Position numbers and translations under genes: made by a program. A DNA stretch of 64,000 nt from positions 186,001 to 250,000 of the forward strand of contig CADCXA010000049.1 in NCBI GenBank assembly GCA_902806565.1, given 5' to 3'. The notes beneath the pieces were generated by a model. The model ran no database searches and was not told the DNA's origin. It saw only the letters and a program-made list of their open reading frames with translations. Source of the DNA: Hypoxylon rubiginosum (lineage: Eukaryota > Ascomycota > Sordariomycetes > Xylariales > Hypoxylaceae). Below, piece after piece: positions 46,013-57,796 of the stretch; the stretch's first letter is position 1; each line of letters opens with the position of its first letter.

Positions 46013-48533
46013 ATGTCGCAAAGTTGGATGTGCGCGCCTTGTAACCGTTCCTTCATAAGCCCCGAGGGCCGTCAGCAACATTGGAGGGACCATATCACCC
46101 ACAGACACAGCAACAGTTTCTGTGAGCATTGTGATATGTTTTTTCCTGATGTACCCGCCTTCTCGCATCACATGGAAGTTTCAAGAAATCATAATGTCTG
46201 CCCTGTTTGCAAAGTTGATTTCTACAGCGACAAATCCAAATTCAACTCTCATATGCTCCAGCATGGGAAGTGTCCTTTCAATGCATGTGGAATGATCTTT
46301 CAGTGGCACCAGCTCGATGACCACCTACAAAATGTTCATTTCCACTGTCGGACATGCAAAAAGACATTCTCCTCTACGGACGAGGTGAGAGGCCACAGGG
46401 AAACAAGCGCCTTGCACTTCTAGTGTAAAGTGTGTGGTGTCGATTTCTCTTCTGCCCAAACCCTCCAGGATCATCTCAAAAAGAGTCATTTCTCCTGTGA
46501 GAAATGCGACATGGGTTTCGCTACCTCCCAAGCGCGGACAAACCATTTCGTTACCAGCGCCGAACACTTCTTCTGCCAGAAATGTTCGAAAGATTTCGCC
46601 AACCCGCAGCAGTTAGTAAGTCATTACAAATCACGGGAAACTTGGGCTCAGGGAGTATGGCACTACTATTGCTCTAAGTGCTTTTCGGACTTCGAGAATA
46701 ACAGTCAACTACGAGAGCATTTTTTTCAGTCTAACGCCCATTACTACTGCTTCCGCTGCAATATACATTTCGCGTCTGAGAGGGCACTGAAACTTCACTT
46801 TCTAGAGCGTCTATCTCACTACTACTGCGAGAAATGCAAAATCCCCTTCAAGACCAACGATGATTACATTTTGCACGCAACGCAGAACCCGGCTGCACAT
46901 TTCTGCTGTCAACCATGCCAGAAAGTGTTTCCGGATAAGGCTAGTCTTTCAAGTCACAAAATACACAGCTCCTCACATTACTATTGCAAGGAGTGTGACA
47001 TCGACCATGAAGAGGACGAATCTCTCAAACTCCACATGGAAAGGAAGCACCATTACTGCAAGGCATGCAGCCTGTCCTTCCCAACGTCGCAAGACTTTGA
47101 ACACCACAAGCAAGAAGGGACGAATCATCATTACTGCATGAAGTGCGAGAAAGAGTTTGCAGACGCCGAAATGCTGTTGCTTCACCGACAAACCACACAC
47201 CACTACTGCAGCGATTGTGATGAATTCTTCTCTTCCATTGACGACCTGAATAACCACAAGCGTCTACAGCATCCTTATTGCTCGCGATGTAACGAAGGCT
47301 TCAAGACACCTGAGGATTTCGAGACGCATATAGAAGAGAGTGACGAGCACCATGTTTGTGAATACTGTCAACTTGACCTTGCAGAGCTTGAATCTCTAGA
47401 GGTCCACGTACAGACACAGCACTATTGTCAACAGTGCGATGTGTACTTTCCGTCCTCAATTGCGTTAGAGAAGCACAAGATCCATAGTGATCAGCATCAC
47501 TATTGTGAGGAATGCGGATTCGAATGCCAGAGTGAAAATGACCTCTTTCGGCACCGTGAAATCCAGCATAATCGCTGTTATAACTGTCATGAATTCTTCG
47601 GCACATATGAAGCCCTTGAATTTCACCGACCTAAATGTATTCCTGAGTCTTACGGTGAGAAGACAACGAAAGGTTCAGCGCAAGGTGATGGACTAGGTCA
47701 GGATACCCCGCTGGATGATGATACTCTGCAGGGAGATGATACCTCAGAAGAGGATGCCAATTCTCAGGGCTATGCCAGTTCTCATGAGAATGACAGTTTC
47801 CAAGAAAACAGCACCCCCCAGAAGAATATCCGTTTTCAGGAGGATGACAGCTCCCAGGAGGATGGCAGCTTCCAGGAGAACGTTAGTACTCAGGAGAACG
47901 TTAGTACTCAAGAGAACAACAGTACTCAGGAACATGAAACTTCGCATGGGGATGAGGAGGAGGATGCTCAACCGGAAGAAAAGTCCGCACTAGACGAGAC
48001 TCAGAGGGTAGAGGTAAGCTAACAACGATCCCTTCTGAGTTTAAGATGATGGCTAATATAAAAACTAACGATGAAATCAGACTGGGCAAGCTGGTACTAC
48101 AGTACCGTGTGTTGCCTGTTCGGCTAGATTCCCTTCGAATCTAGCAATGGTAAAGCACTGCGAAGAAGGTACCTGTTGGAAGAAACTTCACCTTTATTTG
48201 CGATACGAAGATGGACGTGGACTGTTCACTGAACCCATTGAGAAGCCCTTGATCGAAAATGGTAGTTTTGGGACCCTCGACACCTCATCTGGCACGTACG
48301 ACTGTTGGCGCTGTGGACTAGGTTTTAATCAGGTGGGTGCGCTTATGAATCACTATCAGCGTCTTGGCCACAAGCCGTTGCAATTTATGTGTCCTCAACC
48401 ATATTGCGGCGATACCTTTGCACAGTTCCACCAGCTGCTCGGCCATCTTGAAGAGTTGGACTGCGGAGGGTGGATCAAAGAATATGGTGGAGAGGATCAT
48501 GCTATTTTGACGGATTATATGGATTGTCCTTGA
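46013..48533 (+). CDS. Poly-C2H2 zinc-finger protein with an in-frame TAG
   Basis: Exon 46013-48013, a 67-nt intron (GTAAGC..ATCAG) and exon 48081-48533 form one frame of 817 sense or stop codons, interrupted by TAG at 46421-46423 (codon 137). Upstream (MSQSWMCAPCNRSF) and downstream there is a continuous series of more than twenty C-x2-C..H..H fingers in the same frame. Most fingers start with Tyr-Cys after His (HYYC, HHYC), and the TAG sits exactly at that Tyr place (HF-stop-CKVC), so a single base change from TAC or TAT explains it. The fingers lack TGEKP linkers. A Gln/Glu/Ser-rich acidic repeat (SQEDGSFQENVSTQEN) follows, then three more fingers in exon 2. Probably nucleic-acid binding; function unknown. 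Either disabled, read through, or a base error. Confidence 0.8.
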
Positions 48534-48751
48534 GAGGGTCAGTGAGACAAAGTGTCTATTGTAAGGTGGAATAGAGAATCGTCGGATAGTGGAAGTTTAC
48601 ATGGCTTGTTAGGAGGACTCAGATTATTGAAACTCGCGAGAAATTCGGACTTGTTGATAGACTCTAATTACTAATAACGGTCACCAATAAGTACAAAAGC
48701 TGGCTTCAGAAGAGACAGCAATGAGACTATTTCGGAAATGCTTCGATTATT

Positions 48752-49859
48752 TTATTTCTTCTCCAAGAAATCTTTGAGATTAATCTCGCCGCTTCCCCTC
48801 GGTAGTGGCTGGGCCTGGTCCTTGGACTCTTTCCACCCAATCATGTAGATCATGCGGAACGTCGCAGGTATAGTCCCATCCTCGTTGCCATGGAGTTCGC
48901 GGTAGATGGCTTCGTTGGCCAGCAGCACGTCGCGCTGAATACCGCCCATCTCGCGGCCGAGGACCGCGCTGCTCTCGCCCATGGCCTGGATATCCTGCAT
49001 GAGGGCGAACGTGTCCGGGTAGTCGACGATGATGTCGTCGACGTCGACGGTCAGCATCTTGAAGCCGGCCCGCTGCAGCAGGCCGCCGACGTCGCGGGTG
49101 TCGGCCAGGGGGGAGACGTGGGGGGAGATGCCGCCGCGGCGCTCCTGCTCGGCGAGCTGGAGCGACGTGCGCAGCTCGAAGAGGGTGTCGCCGCCGAACA
49201 TGGCGCCCATGAAGGCGCAGTCGGGCTTCAGCACGTTGTTGACCTGCGCCAGGACTCCCGGCAGGTCGTTGATCCAGTGCATGCTCAGGGAGGAGAGCAC
49301 GAGGTCGAAGGTGTCGGCCCCGAAGGGCAGGGTCTCCTCGTCCGTCAGGACCTGCCGCGTCATGTTGATCCGGCCGTTGAAGGGCTGGTCCGTGTCCCGG
49401 TAGAGCAGGGTCTCGGAGGAGTCGACGGCGAGCAGGTGCCCGATGCGCGCCGCGATGGGGTCGGAGACGGGATTCGACGGGTTGGTGTCGGGGTTCTTGC
49501 GCGTGAGGGCCTTCGCGACGTTGCAGGAGTTTGCGCCGAGGTCGAGGACCTTGGGATAGGTGCGCTTAATATCCTGTATACGTTTTTATATATTAGTGTC
49601 CTTTTCTTTTTTCGTCCGTGGTGGAGGGAGAGCGTACAAGTAGTCTGTCGCATAGCCGGATGGCCACTTCGTCTTTCAGATAGTCGGCCACGCGACTATT
49701 CTCGACGTCGGCGGCGGCGCGCTCTTTCTGCAGCCATTTGGTGCGACGGTTGAAGACCTGGTGGATCGGGGGCGCCGCGGCTTGGAAGGCATAGGATCGC
49801 CGCGCTACCTTCGAAACCCGGGGCGGTAGTAGAATTGACCTCCGGAGGCTGCAATTCAT
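48752..49859 (-). CDS. Complex I assembly methyltransferase-like protein NDUFAF5
   Basis: Two exons, 49638-49859 and 48752-49573, with a 64-nt intron, encode 347 aa. The N-terminus (MNCSLRRSILLPPRVSKVAR) is a basic mitochondrial targeting sequence. Then come HQVFNRRTKWLQKERAA and VADYLKDEVAIRLCDRLL, hallmarks of NDUFAF5. SAM-binding motif I is VLDLGANSC (residues 83-91), and later SSLSMHWINDLPGVL and FMGAMFGGDTLFELRTSLQL are near-invariant in the family. NDUFAF5 acts at the matrix side of the inner membrane and hydroxylates an arginine of the NDUFS7 subunit during early complex I assembly. It is divergent from AP-2 alpha, with 775 bp between starts, and convergent with the zinc-finger gene, 218 bp apart. 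Confidence 0.94.
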
Positions 49860-50634
49860 TCTCCTATACTCATCAATTGGATGCTCTTCACATCCTGACC
49901 TTTCAAGGCTAGGGAGCGCAAAGAAGCGGGTGGTATGAAATTGTGAGCTGTACGAATTATATGTATAATTGGTGACGTAGAAATGAATTTACAATCGATA
50001 TTACGTATCGATAAGTCTAATGGAATTTCAAGCCACAAGTCAAATGCTACTATGCATGCATGTAAGAAGTATATTGAGGCGCAAATCATGTGGCCCCACA
50101 GACGGTGACATTTGACGGTTGTAAAGAACTAATAGAAGGTGTGCTCCTCCTTTCGCCGCTCGGGGTTTAAGACAATAAGGGTTGGCCATTCTTCCACACA
50201 CTCCCGTACGCGTAAGTGTTCCTTACACTTACACACTGTCAATGCTGTACCACCAACTTGCGATCTTCTAGAACTCGATAAAGTCTTCCATTTTCCACCC
50301 TGCCGTCAACAATTCTCTACCGAACCCCCAGAACCCCTAACCCCATCCATCGATAACGATAACCGCTTTTGCTCCGCCGTCAACACCCCCTGTCCGCCGC
50401 GCTGTCCCCTGGTCACGTTCGACGTTCGACCATGTTCATAGACTGACCTAAGTCTATCATGAGAGCCGCATTTCCGAGCGTGCCTCCTCTCTGTACCAGA
50501 CCGAACCATTTGAATTCGACATCGCCGTATATACATTAGTCTGTCGTGCTGTTGCTGCTTACCCCGGCGGATGCGACGGGAATAGAGGGTGCCGTGTAAG
50601 AATAGGGGGAAAACATCGTCGCGACCACACAACC
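49860..50634. other. Divergent promoter region
   Basis: Shared upstream region of the NDUFAF5-like gene and the AP-2 alpha gene. It contains AT-rich and C-rich stretches but no coding frame or clear motif that I can name. Confidence 0.5.
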
Positions 50635-53600
50635 ATGGCTTCGTCCGCTGCCGCCGGCTTTCTCGGCCGGTCGAGTAGTAGCAACTCGAACATGCGAGGT
50701 CTCGTCCAATTCATCGCCGACCTGAGAAACGCGAGAGCTAGGGATTTGGAGGAGAAGAGGATCAACAAGGAGCTCGCTAATATCCGGTTAGTGAGAATAG
50801 CTCTCCAATTGCCATTGAGGATAAGCATGCTAACCTAAGGCTCTCATATTTTAGACAGAAGTTCAAGGGTATGCTATCATCCAGCTCGAAGCGATCACGA
50901 AGACGTCTCGCGACATTCGAATGACCACGTCGAACTTCGTAACTAACAGACTATAGATGGTAATCTGAGCGGCTACCACAAGAAGAAATATGTCTGCAAA
51001 GTACGAGGAAGACCTATCCACCTACGAGAAACGAGCGCATCTAACATAACGGGTAGCTATTGTATATTTACATTCTAGGTTGGAACGTCGATTTTGGGCA
51101 TCTCGAGGCGGTCAACCTGATCTCAGCCAACAAGTACTCCGAGAAGCAGATTGGATATCTGGCCATGACGCTCTTCCTGCACGAGAAGCACGAGTTACTA
51201 CATCTGGTCGTCAACAGTATACGGAAGGATCTGCTCGACCATAACGAACTCTTCAATTGCTTGGCACTACACGCTATTGCGAACGTGGGAGGTAGAGAGA
51301 TGGGAGAAGCATTGAGCGGAGAGGTTCATAGGCTCCTAATTTCGCCGTACGTATTATGATCCGCCCCTTGACGACGTTGTGGCGTCTAATAGTAAGCGTA
51401 GGACTTCGAAAGCGTTCGTTAAAAAGAAGGCCGCTCTGACCCTTCTCCGTCTGTATCGCAAACACCCGGATATAATCCAGCCGCAATGGGCAGAACGAAT
51501 AGTATCTCTCATGGACGACGCCGACTTGGGCGTGGCCCTCTCGGTTACGTCTCTAGTCATGACCGTCGCGCAAGACAATCTGGATCAATACAAGGGCGCC
51601 TACGTCAAAGCCGCATCGCGGCTGAAGCGGATATTGGTCGATGGCGATTATACTGCTGATTACTTGTACTATAAGGTCCCGTGTCCGTGGATCCAGGTCA
51701 AATTACTGCGTTTACTTCAATACTTCCCGCCTTCAGGTATGAGCTACCATTATTGATTGAGTTCTTCAATCATCTAGTAACTAACTTGTTAAACAGAGGA
51801 CAGCCATGTTCGAGAGATGATTCGGGAATCGTTGCAGAAGATCCTCAACATAGCGATGGAAACGAACAAGAATGTGCAACAGAACAATGCTCAGAATGCT
51901 GTCCTGTTTGAAGCTATTAACCTCATTATCCATCTGGACACAGAACATGCGTTGATGAAGCAGATATCTACCCGCCTAGGCCGCTTCATAACGTCTAGGG
52001 AGACGAATGTGCGGTACCTTGGCCTGGAAGCGATGACACATCTTGCGGCCCGGGCTGAGAATCTGGATCCTATTAAACAGCACCAAGAAGTTATACTGGG
52101 GTCTCTGAAAGACCGCGATATCAGCGTTCGTAGAAAAGGTCTCGATTTGCTATATAGTATGTGCGACTCGACCAATTCTCAACCGATCGTCTCGGAGCTA
52201 CTGCATTATCTGCAGAATGCCGACTTCGCCATTAGAGAAGAGATGGCTTTGAAGATTGCCATATTGACGGAGAAGTATGCAACCGATATTCAATGGTACA
52301 TCAACGTCTCGCTACGGTTGGTGGCTGTCGCGGGCGATCATCTCAGCGACGAAGTCTGGCAGCGGGTTATCCAAATCGTAACGAACAACGAAGAGCTGCA
52401 AGTCTATGCTGCGCATAACACGTTGCAGCATATCAAGCAAGATCACTGCCACGAGACATTGGTGAAGATCGGAGCATACGTTCTCGGGGAGTTTGGACAT
52501 TTGATTGCCGAGGAGAAAGGCTGCAGCCCCATCGAGCAGTTCATGGCACTATCAAAAAAGCTTTCGGCTTGTTCGTCAAGTACCCGCGCTATGATTCTCT
52601 CGTCCTTCATCAAATTCGTTAATCTATTTCCGGAAATTAAGCCGCAACTCCTACGTGTTTTTGAGCTGTACAGTCATACATTGGACCCCGAGCTGCAACA
52701 GCGAGCTTTCGAGTACTTAACACTGGCAAGTCTTCCAACCGACGACCTACTGCGGACCGTTTGTGATGAGATGCCGCCATTTCCCGAGCGGCAATCTGCA
52801 CTCTTGTCGAGACTCCACCAAAAGCATGCTGTTACTAGTGATAAGCGAACTTGGGTAGTCGGCGGCAAGGATGCGAATAACGATGCTTCGGAGCTCAACA
52901 TGGCTAAGAACCCTGGCCTTAGGAGGACCTTTAGCTCTAATAGCACTGTGAACGGCAATGGTGTAACCAATGGTACAACGAACGGTACTAATGGCCACTC
53001 CACCGACCTTGCCGGTCTCGACATGAATGCGGGACCGATGCCCGAGAAGCTACTCAAAACACCCAACTTGGCCAGCGCCGCCCATCTAACTCCCGGTTGG
53101 GAATCAGGGTACAAGAAACTACTGCTTAAGGCTGATGGTGTACTCTTCGAAGATGGACAACTTCAAGTCGGAATCCGCTCTGAATACAGAGGGCAGATGG
53201 CGTGTCTTATCTTATATTTCACGAATAAGACTCCGGCTACAATAAGCTCTTTTACAACGACGCTTGACTTGGACGAGAGCGATAAGCCAAACTTGACATG
53301 GGATGTCAAAGGCCTACCTGACAGCTCTATTACACAGGGTGCACAATCACGGCAGATTATCATGTTCGAGGCCAGGAAGGTGTTTACTCACAGCCCCACA
53401 ATTCGTATAAGTTACCTTGCCGGTGCTTTGCAAGCGCTTACCTTGATGCTTCCACTTACGGCCCATAAGTTCATGGATCCCACAGATCTCACGTCAGATG
53501 ATTTCTTCAGAAGATGGAAGCAGATTGGCGGAGCACCACGTGAGGCGCAACAGATTATCAACCTTGCCAGCGGTAAAGCCGGGTCGCGGGAGATCACGGA

Positions 53601-53977
53601 GAGTTTTGTTCGCAAGGCTATCCAAGGCTTCCGCTGGGGAATACTAGAGGGTGTTGACCCGAACAGCAAGAATTTCGTCGGGGCTAGCGTACTTCATACC
53701 GCCGAAGGAGGCAAGTTTGGCTGTCTCATGAGACTGGAGCCAAACTATAATTCACAGGTAAGACTGATCCGGAGCACTCTCTAATCAGGCGATATAACTA
53801 ACGGGATAATAGATGGTCCGGCTTACAGTCCGCGCTACGGATGAAAGTGTACCTCCCGTACTACTAAAATTGATGGATGAGAGGATATCAGCGGGAGTTT
53901 CGACAACCCCCGAGATGCGGGATGGACCAACTCACCGAGAAATCTCAGATACCTTTAGTAGTATAATGGTACAGTAA
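50635..53977 (+). CDS. apl3: AP-2 adaptor complex subunit alpha
   Basis: Seven exons: 50635-50786, 50855-50868, 50957-51000, 51057-51346, 51393-51736, 51797-53757 and 53813-53977; 989 aa. Exon 2 is only 14 nt (completing Arg, then QKFK). All introns are 46-88 nt and in phase. The start MASSAAAGFLG leads to MRGLVQFIADLRNARARDLE and YHKKKYVCKLLYIYILGWNV, strongly conserved in alpha adaptins. The HEAT-like adaptin_N trunk fills residues of about 25-600, followed by an Asn/Gly/Thr-rich hinge (NGNGVTNGTTNGTNG), the ear domain (PDSSITQGAQSRQIIMFEAR) and the platform. With Apl1, Apm4 and Aps2 it links cargo and PIP2 to the endocytic coat at the plasma membrane. Length fits fungal homologues. Confidence 0.96.
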
Positions 53978-54899
53978 AGTCAGTTGGTAGAAGAAGAAGC
54001 CGAAACAGAAGCAGAGGTGTGGCAATAATGCATAATGCATGAAAGAAAGGGTCTTAAGAACCACATTGTTTAGGGGGAAGTCCAGTGAAGCAAGCCATGC
54101 GGTATTGTGCATTTCCAGCCCGAGCGAAAAGGAGTTCATAGGTAGCATGCGATCGAAATATGTCTCAAGCAAGATCGTTGTGTTATTAGAAGTAAACGAT
54201 TTTACCTTATACGGTGACGGGGGGTAGCCTTTGTACGTAGGTAGTTGTATTCAGGGGTAAAAAGAACTTGGCCAGGCATGATGGAGAGTCCATCCTAATA
54301 TACAGAGTTAATCCTTGCAGCAGAGAAAGAGCCTTCATTATCTACTTTATGACACTTTCCCCCTCTTGTCTGTAGTCTAACGTCTGTAGTCTGACGTCTG
54401 GGGTGGGCCGCCTCTTTACCCCGTATCGACCGTCCAACATCGTGAACACCGGCTCCCCTCGTCTCGGCGAATGCCCTCAACCCATCAACACCAGCGATAA
54501 TGCGGGTCCTTGGATACAAAATCGATGCGGTAACCTACAGTCTACCTTAGTACCTTTCATTCTTTTTTTTCCCCGTGTTGTTTCCTCCCACGCTTCCTAA
54601 TTCTACATTGTTGTCACTCCCCATCCCCCAGCTTCCCTACATGCGAGCATCATAACTCGACCAGTAAACATTCTACTTCTCGACCCAGCTTCGCATTTCT
54701 AATCTAATCAAAGCTCTTGGGATTCATCCTCGAAATCCTTTTTGCCTAATATTTTCTCTCTCTTCAACGCAGCAGCAAGTAAACGAGGAAAACCTTGATG
54801 CGATTCCGCATCGACAGCTACCTCCGCGCACAATCTGAAGCAGCTCCGACACCGCACCCCAGCTTCGACTAGGAAAAGATCCGTGGACCAGTCGTAGCA
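53978..54899. other. Intergenic, no gene seen
   Basis: 3' flank of AP-2 alpha and promoter of the next gene. A pyrimidine-rich block with TTTTTTTT-CCCC near 54563 is typical of fungal core promoters. Confidence 0.45.
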
Positions 54900-56553
54900 A
54901 TGGAGAACTCTGACGATAGTCGAGTGTCGCGTATGCTCCAGCGAGTGGAGGTTGGATGGGCTCGTATGTGACACTCCCTCGTCTTTTCCCTTTCGTTTCA
55001 CCTAGCTTCGAGACCTTTTGAGTATAGCTTCATCATACGAGAAAAGAGAAGACACTAACCATTTGCGCTGTAAACACAGGCCTCAAGCAGAGAGCCACGA
55101 CCCCAATGTTCAAGTATGCTTGGGTCTTCTTCGCGTTCGGCATCCTCGCATCCGTAGCGCTTGTTACTAGTAAGTCAGCATCTCATCCGCAAAGAGGGAC
55201 AACTCGAAGAGCACAGAACTAACAACGTGGCTTTTACCCCCCCGTAGTCTCCTGGGTCGGCATCAGCGCGGAGTCTGATCGGCATCAAACGATGACGACC
55301 ACTGGACCGTTCGGACCGACACACGAGCCGGCGCCTCCGAACTTCGAGGCCGTGAGCGGCTTCGAGGTGACGAACACGTCCGCACTCTCTTCTGGTCTCC
55401 TGGGATCTGTCGTCGCTGATGCGATGGAAGGTAAGTTCGCTTATTCCTATGGAGTTTTCATATGGTTTGTGTGTAAACCCCAGCGCTCATGACTGACGAG
55501 TCCCTAGCCACCGCCTTGCCCTCTGGATTCGCTCTTACTGCTACAGTCTACCCCTCGGCCGCAGTGCGCGGACGAGACATCGAGACGGAACCTGCTGAGA
55601 ACCTGAGCGTTTATGACGAGCTCGTGACCACCACGGACGGAAGCAAGGAGTTTGTCAGCACTGTTTGGGTTACCGTCACTCTTGAGCCTGAGGGTACCAG
55701 CATTACAGACACCAGCTTGATGGCCTCTGCTACAATCTCAGGCACGACGATCTCAGACGTGACGGCTTCGAATACGACGGCCATGGAATCTAGCGCGACG
55801 ACGGCGTCTTCCACGTTGTCTACTTCGGTTCCGACTTTGACTTCAGCTCTGTCTTCGGTTGCGTCTTCCGTTACTCCTTCGGCTACTTCTTCAGATGCTT
55901 TTTCAACTACTTCTTCGGATGCTTCTACGGATGTCTCAGCTACCGATCTTAGTTCTACTACCGTCAGTCAGCCAAAATTCTGCCTCAACACTGAACGCGC
56001 CCACGTCTGGACACCTTGCACTCCCTCTCCCTCTCAGGACAACAGCACAGCTCCCCCGGGCGCCATCATCAGCACACCAAGCACCTCCACAGGAACCCCC
56101 TCCAGACCCCGCAACCCGTTCACTAGCGTCGTCCGCGTCGCGTCGTCCGGCTGGAAGTGGCTCGTCGCGTGCGGCTCCGGCATAGCCGTATGCGTGTGCG
56201 CGTGCGTGCGCTGCGACCGCTGCTGTGGTATCTCGTGCAGCGACTGCGACGTGGTCGAGGCCGTCCTGGTCCACCGCCGGCAGGCCGAGGACCAGGCGAT
56301 CGTGCTCCGGGGGCAAGACTAGGTGAACGCCGCCGTCGAGCTCGTCGCCGTGGTCCCGGAGATGCCGATGCCGTGGGATGTGCCTCCTGAGGCTCCTGAG
56401 TCTGGTGGATCTGGTGACTCTGGTGACTCTGGCGAGTCTGCCGAGTCTGTTGAGGGCGCTGAGCCTGCTGAGGGCGCTGAGCCTTCTGAGGGCGCTGAGT
56501 CTTCTGGGGGCGCCGAGTCTTCTGAGGGCGCTGAGGGTGCCGAGGGCCGTTAG
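54900..56553 (+). CDS. Ser/Thr-rich two-TM protein with in-frame TAG
   Basis: Four exons: 54900-54963, 55080-55169, 55248-55430 and 55508 onward. The first stop is TAG at 56320-56322, giving 383 aa. The same frame then stays open to 56553 with coding-like composition, so the full frame would have 459 residues plus the TAG position. An N-terminal helix (KYAWVFFAFGILASVALV) anchors the protein. A Ser/Thr-rich stalk of about 150 residues follows, then a second hydrophobic Cys-rich segment (WLVACGSGIAVCVCACVRCD, then RCC and CSDC). After the TAG come VNAAVELVAVVPEMPMPWDV and an acidic EGAEPSEGAES repeat. No family recognised; it could be a cell-surface or wall-sensor-like protein. The TAG may come from GAG (Glu), as the flanking RGQD-VNAAVE suggests. 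Confidence 0.7.
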
Positions 56554-57796
56554 GGATGGTATGGAAGGGGGGAGATTACGGGTTTCTGGTGGAGGATCAA
56601 ATACTTGCATTGCGATAAGGGCCCGGTTAGACGTTGGAGTGATGGGACCGGGCGGTCTCGGCGCGAGGACTGGAGAGATGGCAATCTAGGTTGTCATCTC
56701 ATTGCTTTTTCTTGCGTCTTGACACTCGGTCTCTGACAATCACTTGATCACGTCATGAATGCGGTGGAGGACCGGCCCTGATTACCTTGATGCTTTTTTA
56801 TTACTCTGGTTGTCTTTTTCTCTCTTCTTTCGTTAGAAGACTGATGATGATGATAACGATGAAGATGATGAGACATTCGGATTCTAATGGTTGGCTATAC
56901 GCCTATTACTAGTTCAATACAAATGAATGTCTCCCCTGATCCTGCAACTTTCTGACTTGTTGTCCGTGTCATATGATGCTAGTGTGATGCGAATCATATT
57001 GCGTACCTGTGTGAGGTTTATCGTCTAAGTGGCCAATCGGTGGTTTTGCCGGGACATTTACCCTCGTGCCCGTCCTCGCACATAGAGTGTTGTGCAGTTG
57101 TGTGATATTATAAGTGGTAGTCAACCATCTGCTATCCATACCTAGGGATATATATACAGATGTCATCTAATCATCCTATTTCTCCTTTATAAGGTAGGAC
57201 ACAAATATGATGTAAGACTTCTAAACCGAAACAAAGCGTTGCTTAGAGTCTAGAGTCTAGAGTCTAGACTCGGCCTGCGTCGAAGCTCCGAGTCCTATAT
57301 GCCTATCTGTATTTATTATGCCGGCCAATAGAGGACCGATGTCCCGCCACGCCCTGCACGCCCCGCCTGCCCACGGATATAATATTCTTAAATGGCGTCA
57401 GAGGCTAGGGATAGATCTATCTCGCTAGCTCTACCGAGCGTGCTGCAGGTTCCTTTTTCCTATGTCTTATCTTCCAATTGTGTACTCAGAGTCATGACTC
57501 ATGACTAACTGCTATAGTCAGGTACAGGTGTAATTAATAATCATTGATGCTCGTCCTGTACCTGGGCCTTGCCTGATGAAGGCAAGCCTGCTTATCCTAC
57601 CTTTTCAAAATATGTAGATACGTTTTCGGTATATATAGGTAGATCTGATAGGCAACGTAACCTATGAACAAGCAAATAATAATAGACACTCCGCCTTTCG
57701 CTTCCCCCTCCTCTTGAGACCTCACCGCAAGCTCCCCTCTTTCTCTATTCCAATCCAGCAAGATCAAGGGAACAGCCCAATATAAATAAGAACAGA
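56554..57796. other. Intergenic, no gene seen
   Basis: Contains a TCTAGAG-type short repeat at 57245-57270. No frame supports a gene. The motif AATATAAATAAG lies just before the GT8 start codon. Confidence 0.5.

Noticed and set aside
48890..49753. 287-codon plus-strand frame
   Set aside because: Antisense shadow of the NDUFAF5-like gene; the sense strand has all family motifs and a matching intron.
46013..56553. Reassignment of TAG to a sense codon in this organism
   Set aside because: TAG serves as the ordinary terminal stop in ARPC5 (45246-45248) and elsewhere, so a general code change is not supported.
55936..56610. 224-codon minus-strand frame
   Set aside because: Repetitive Leu/Arg/Ser shadow of the Ser/Thr-rich gene and its acidic repeat.
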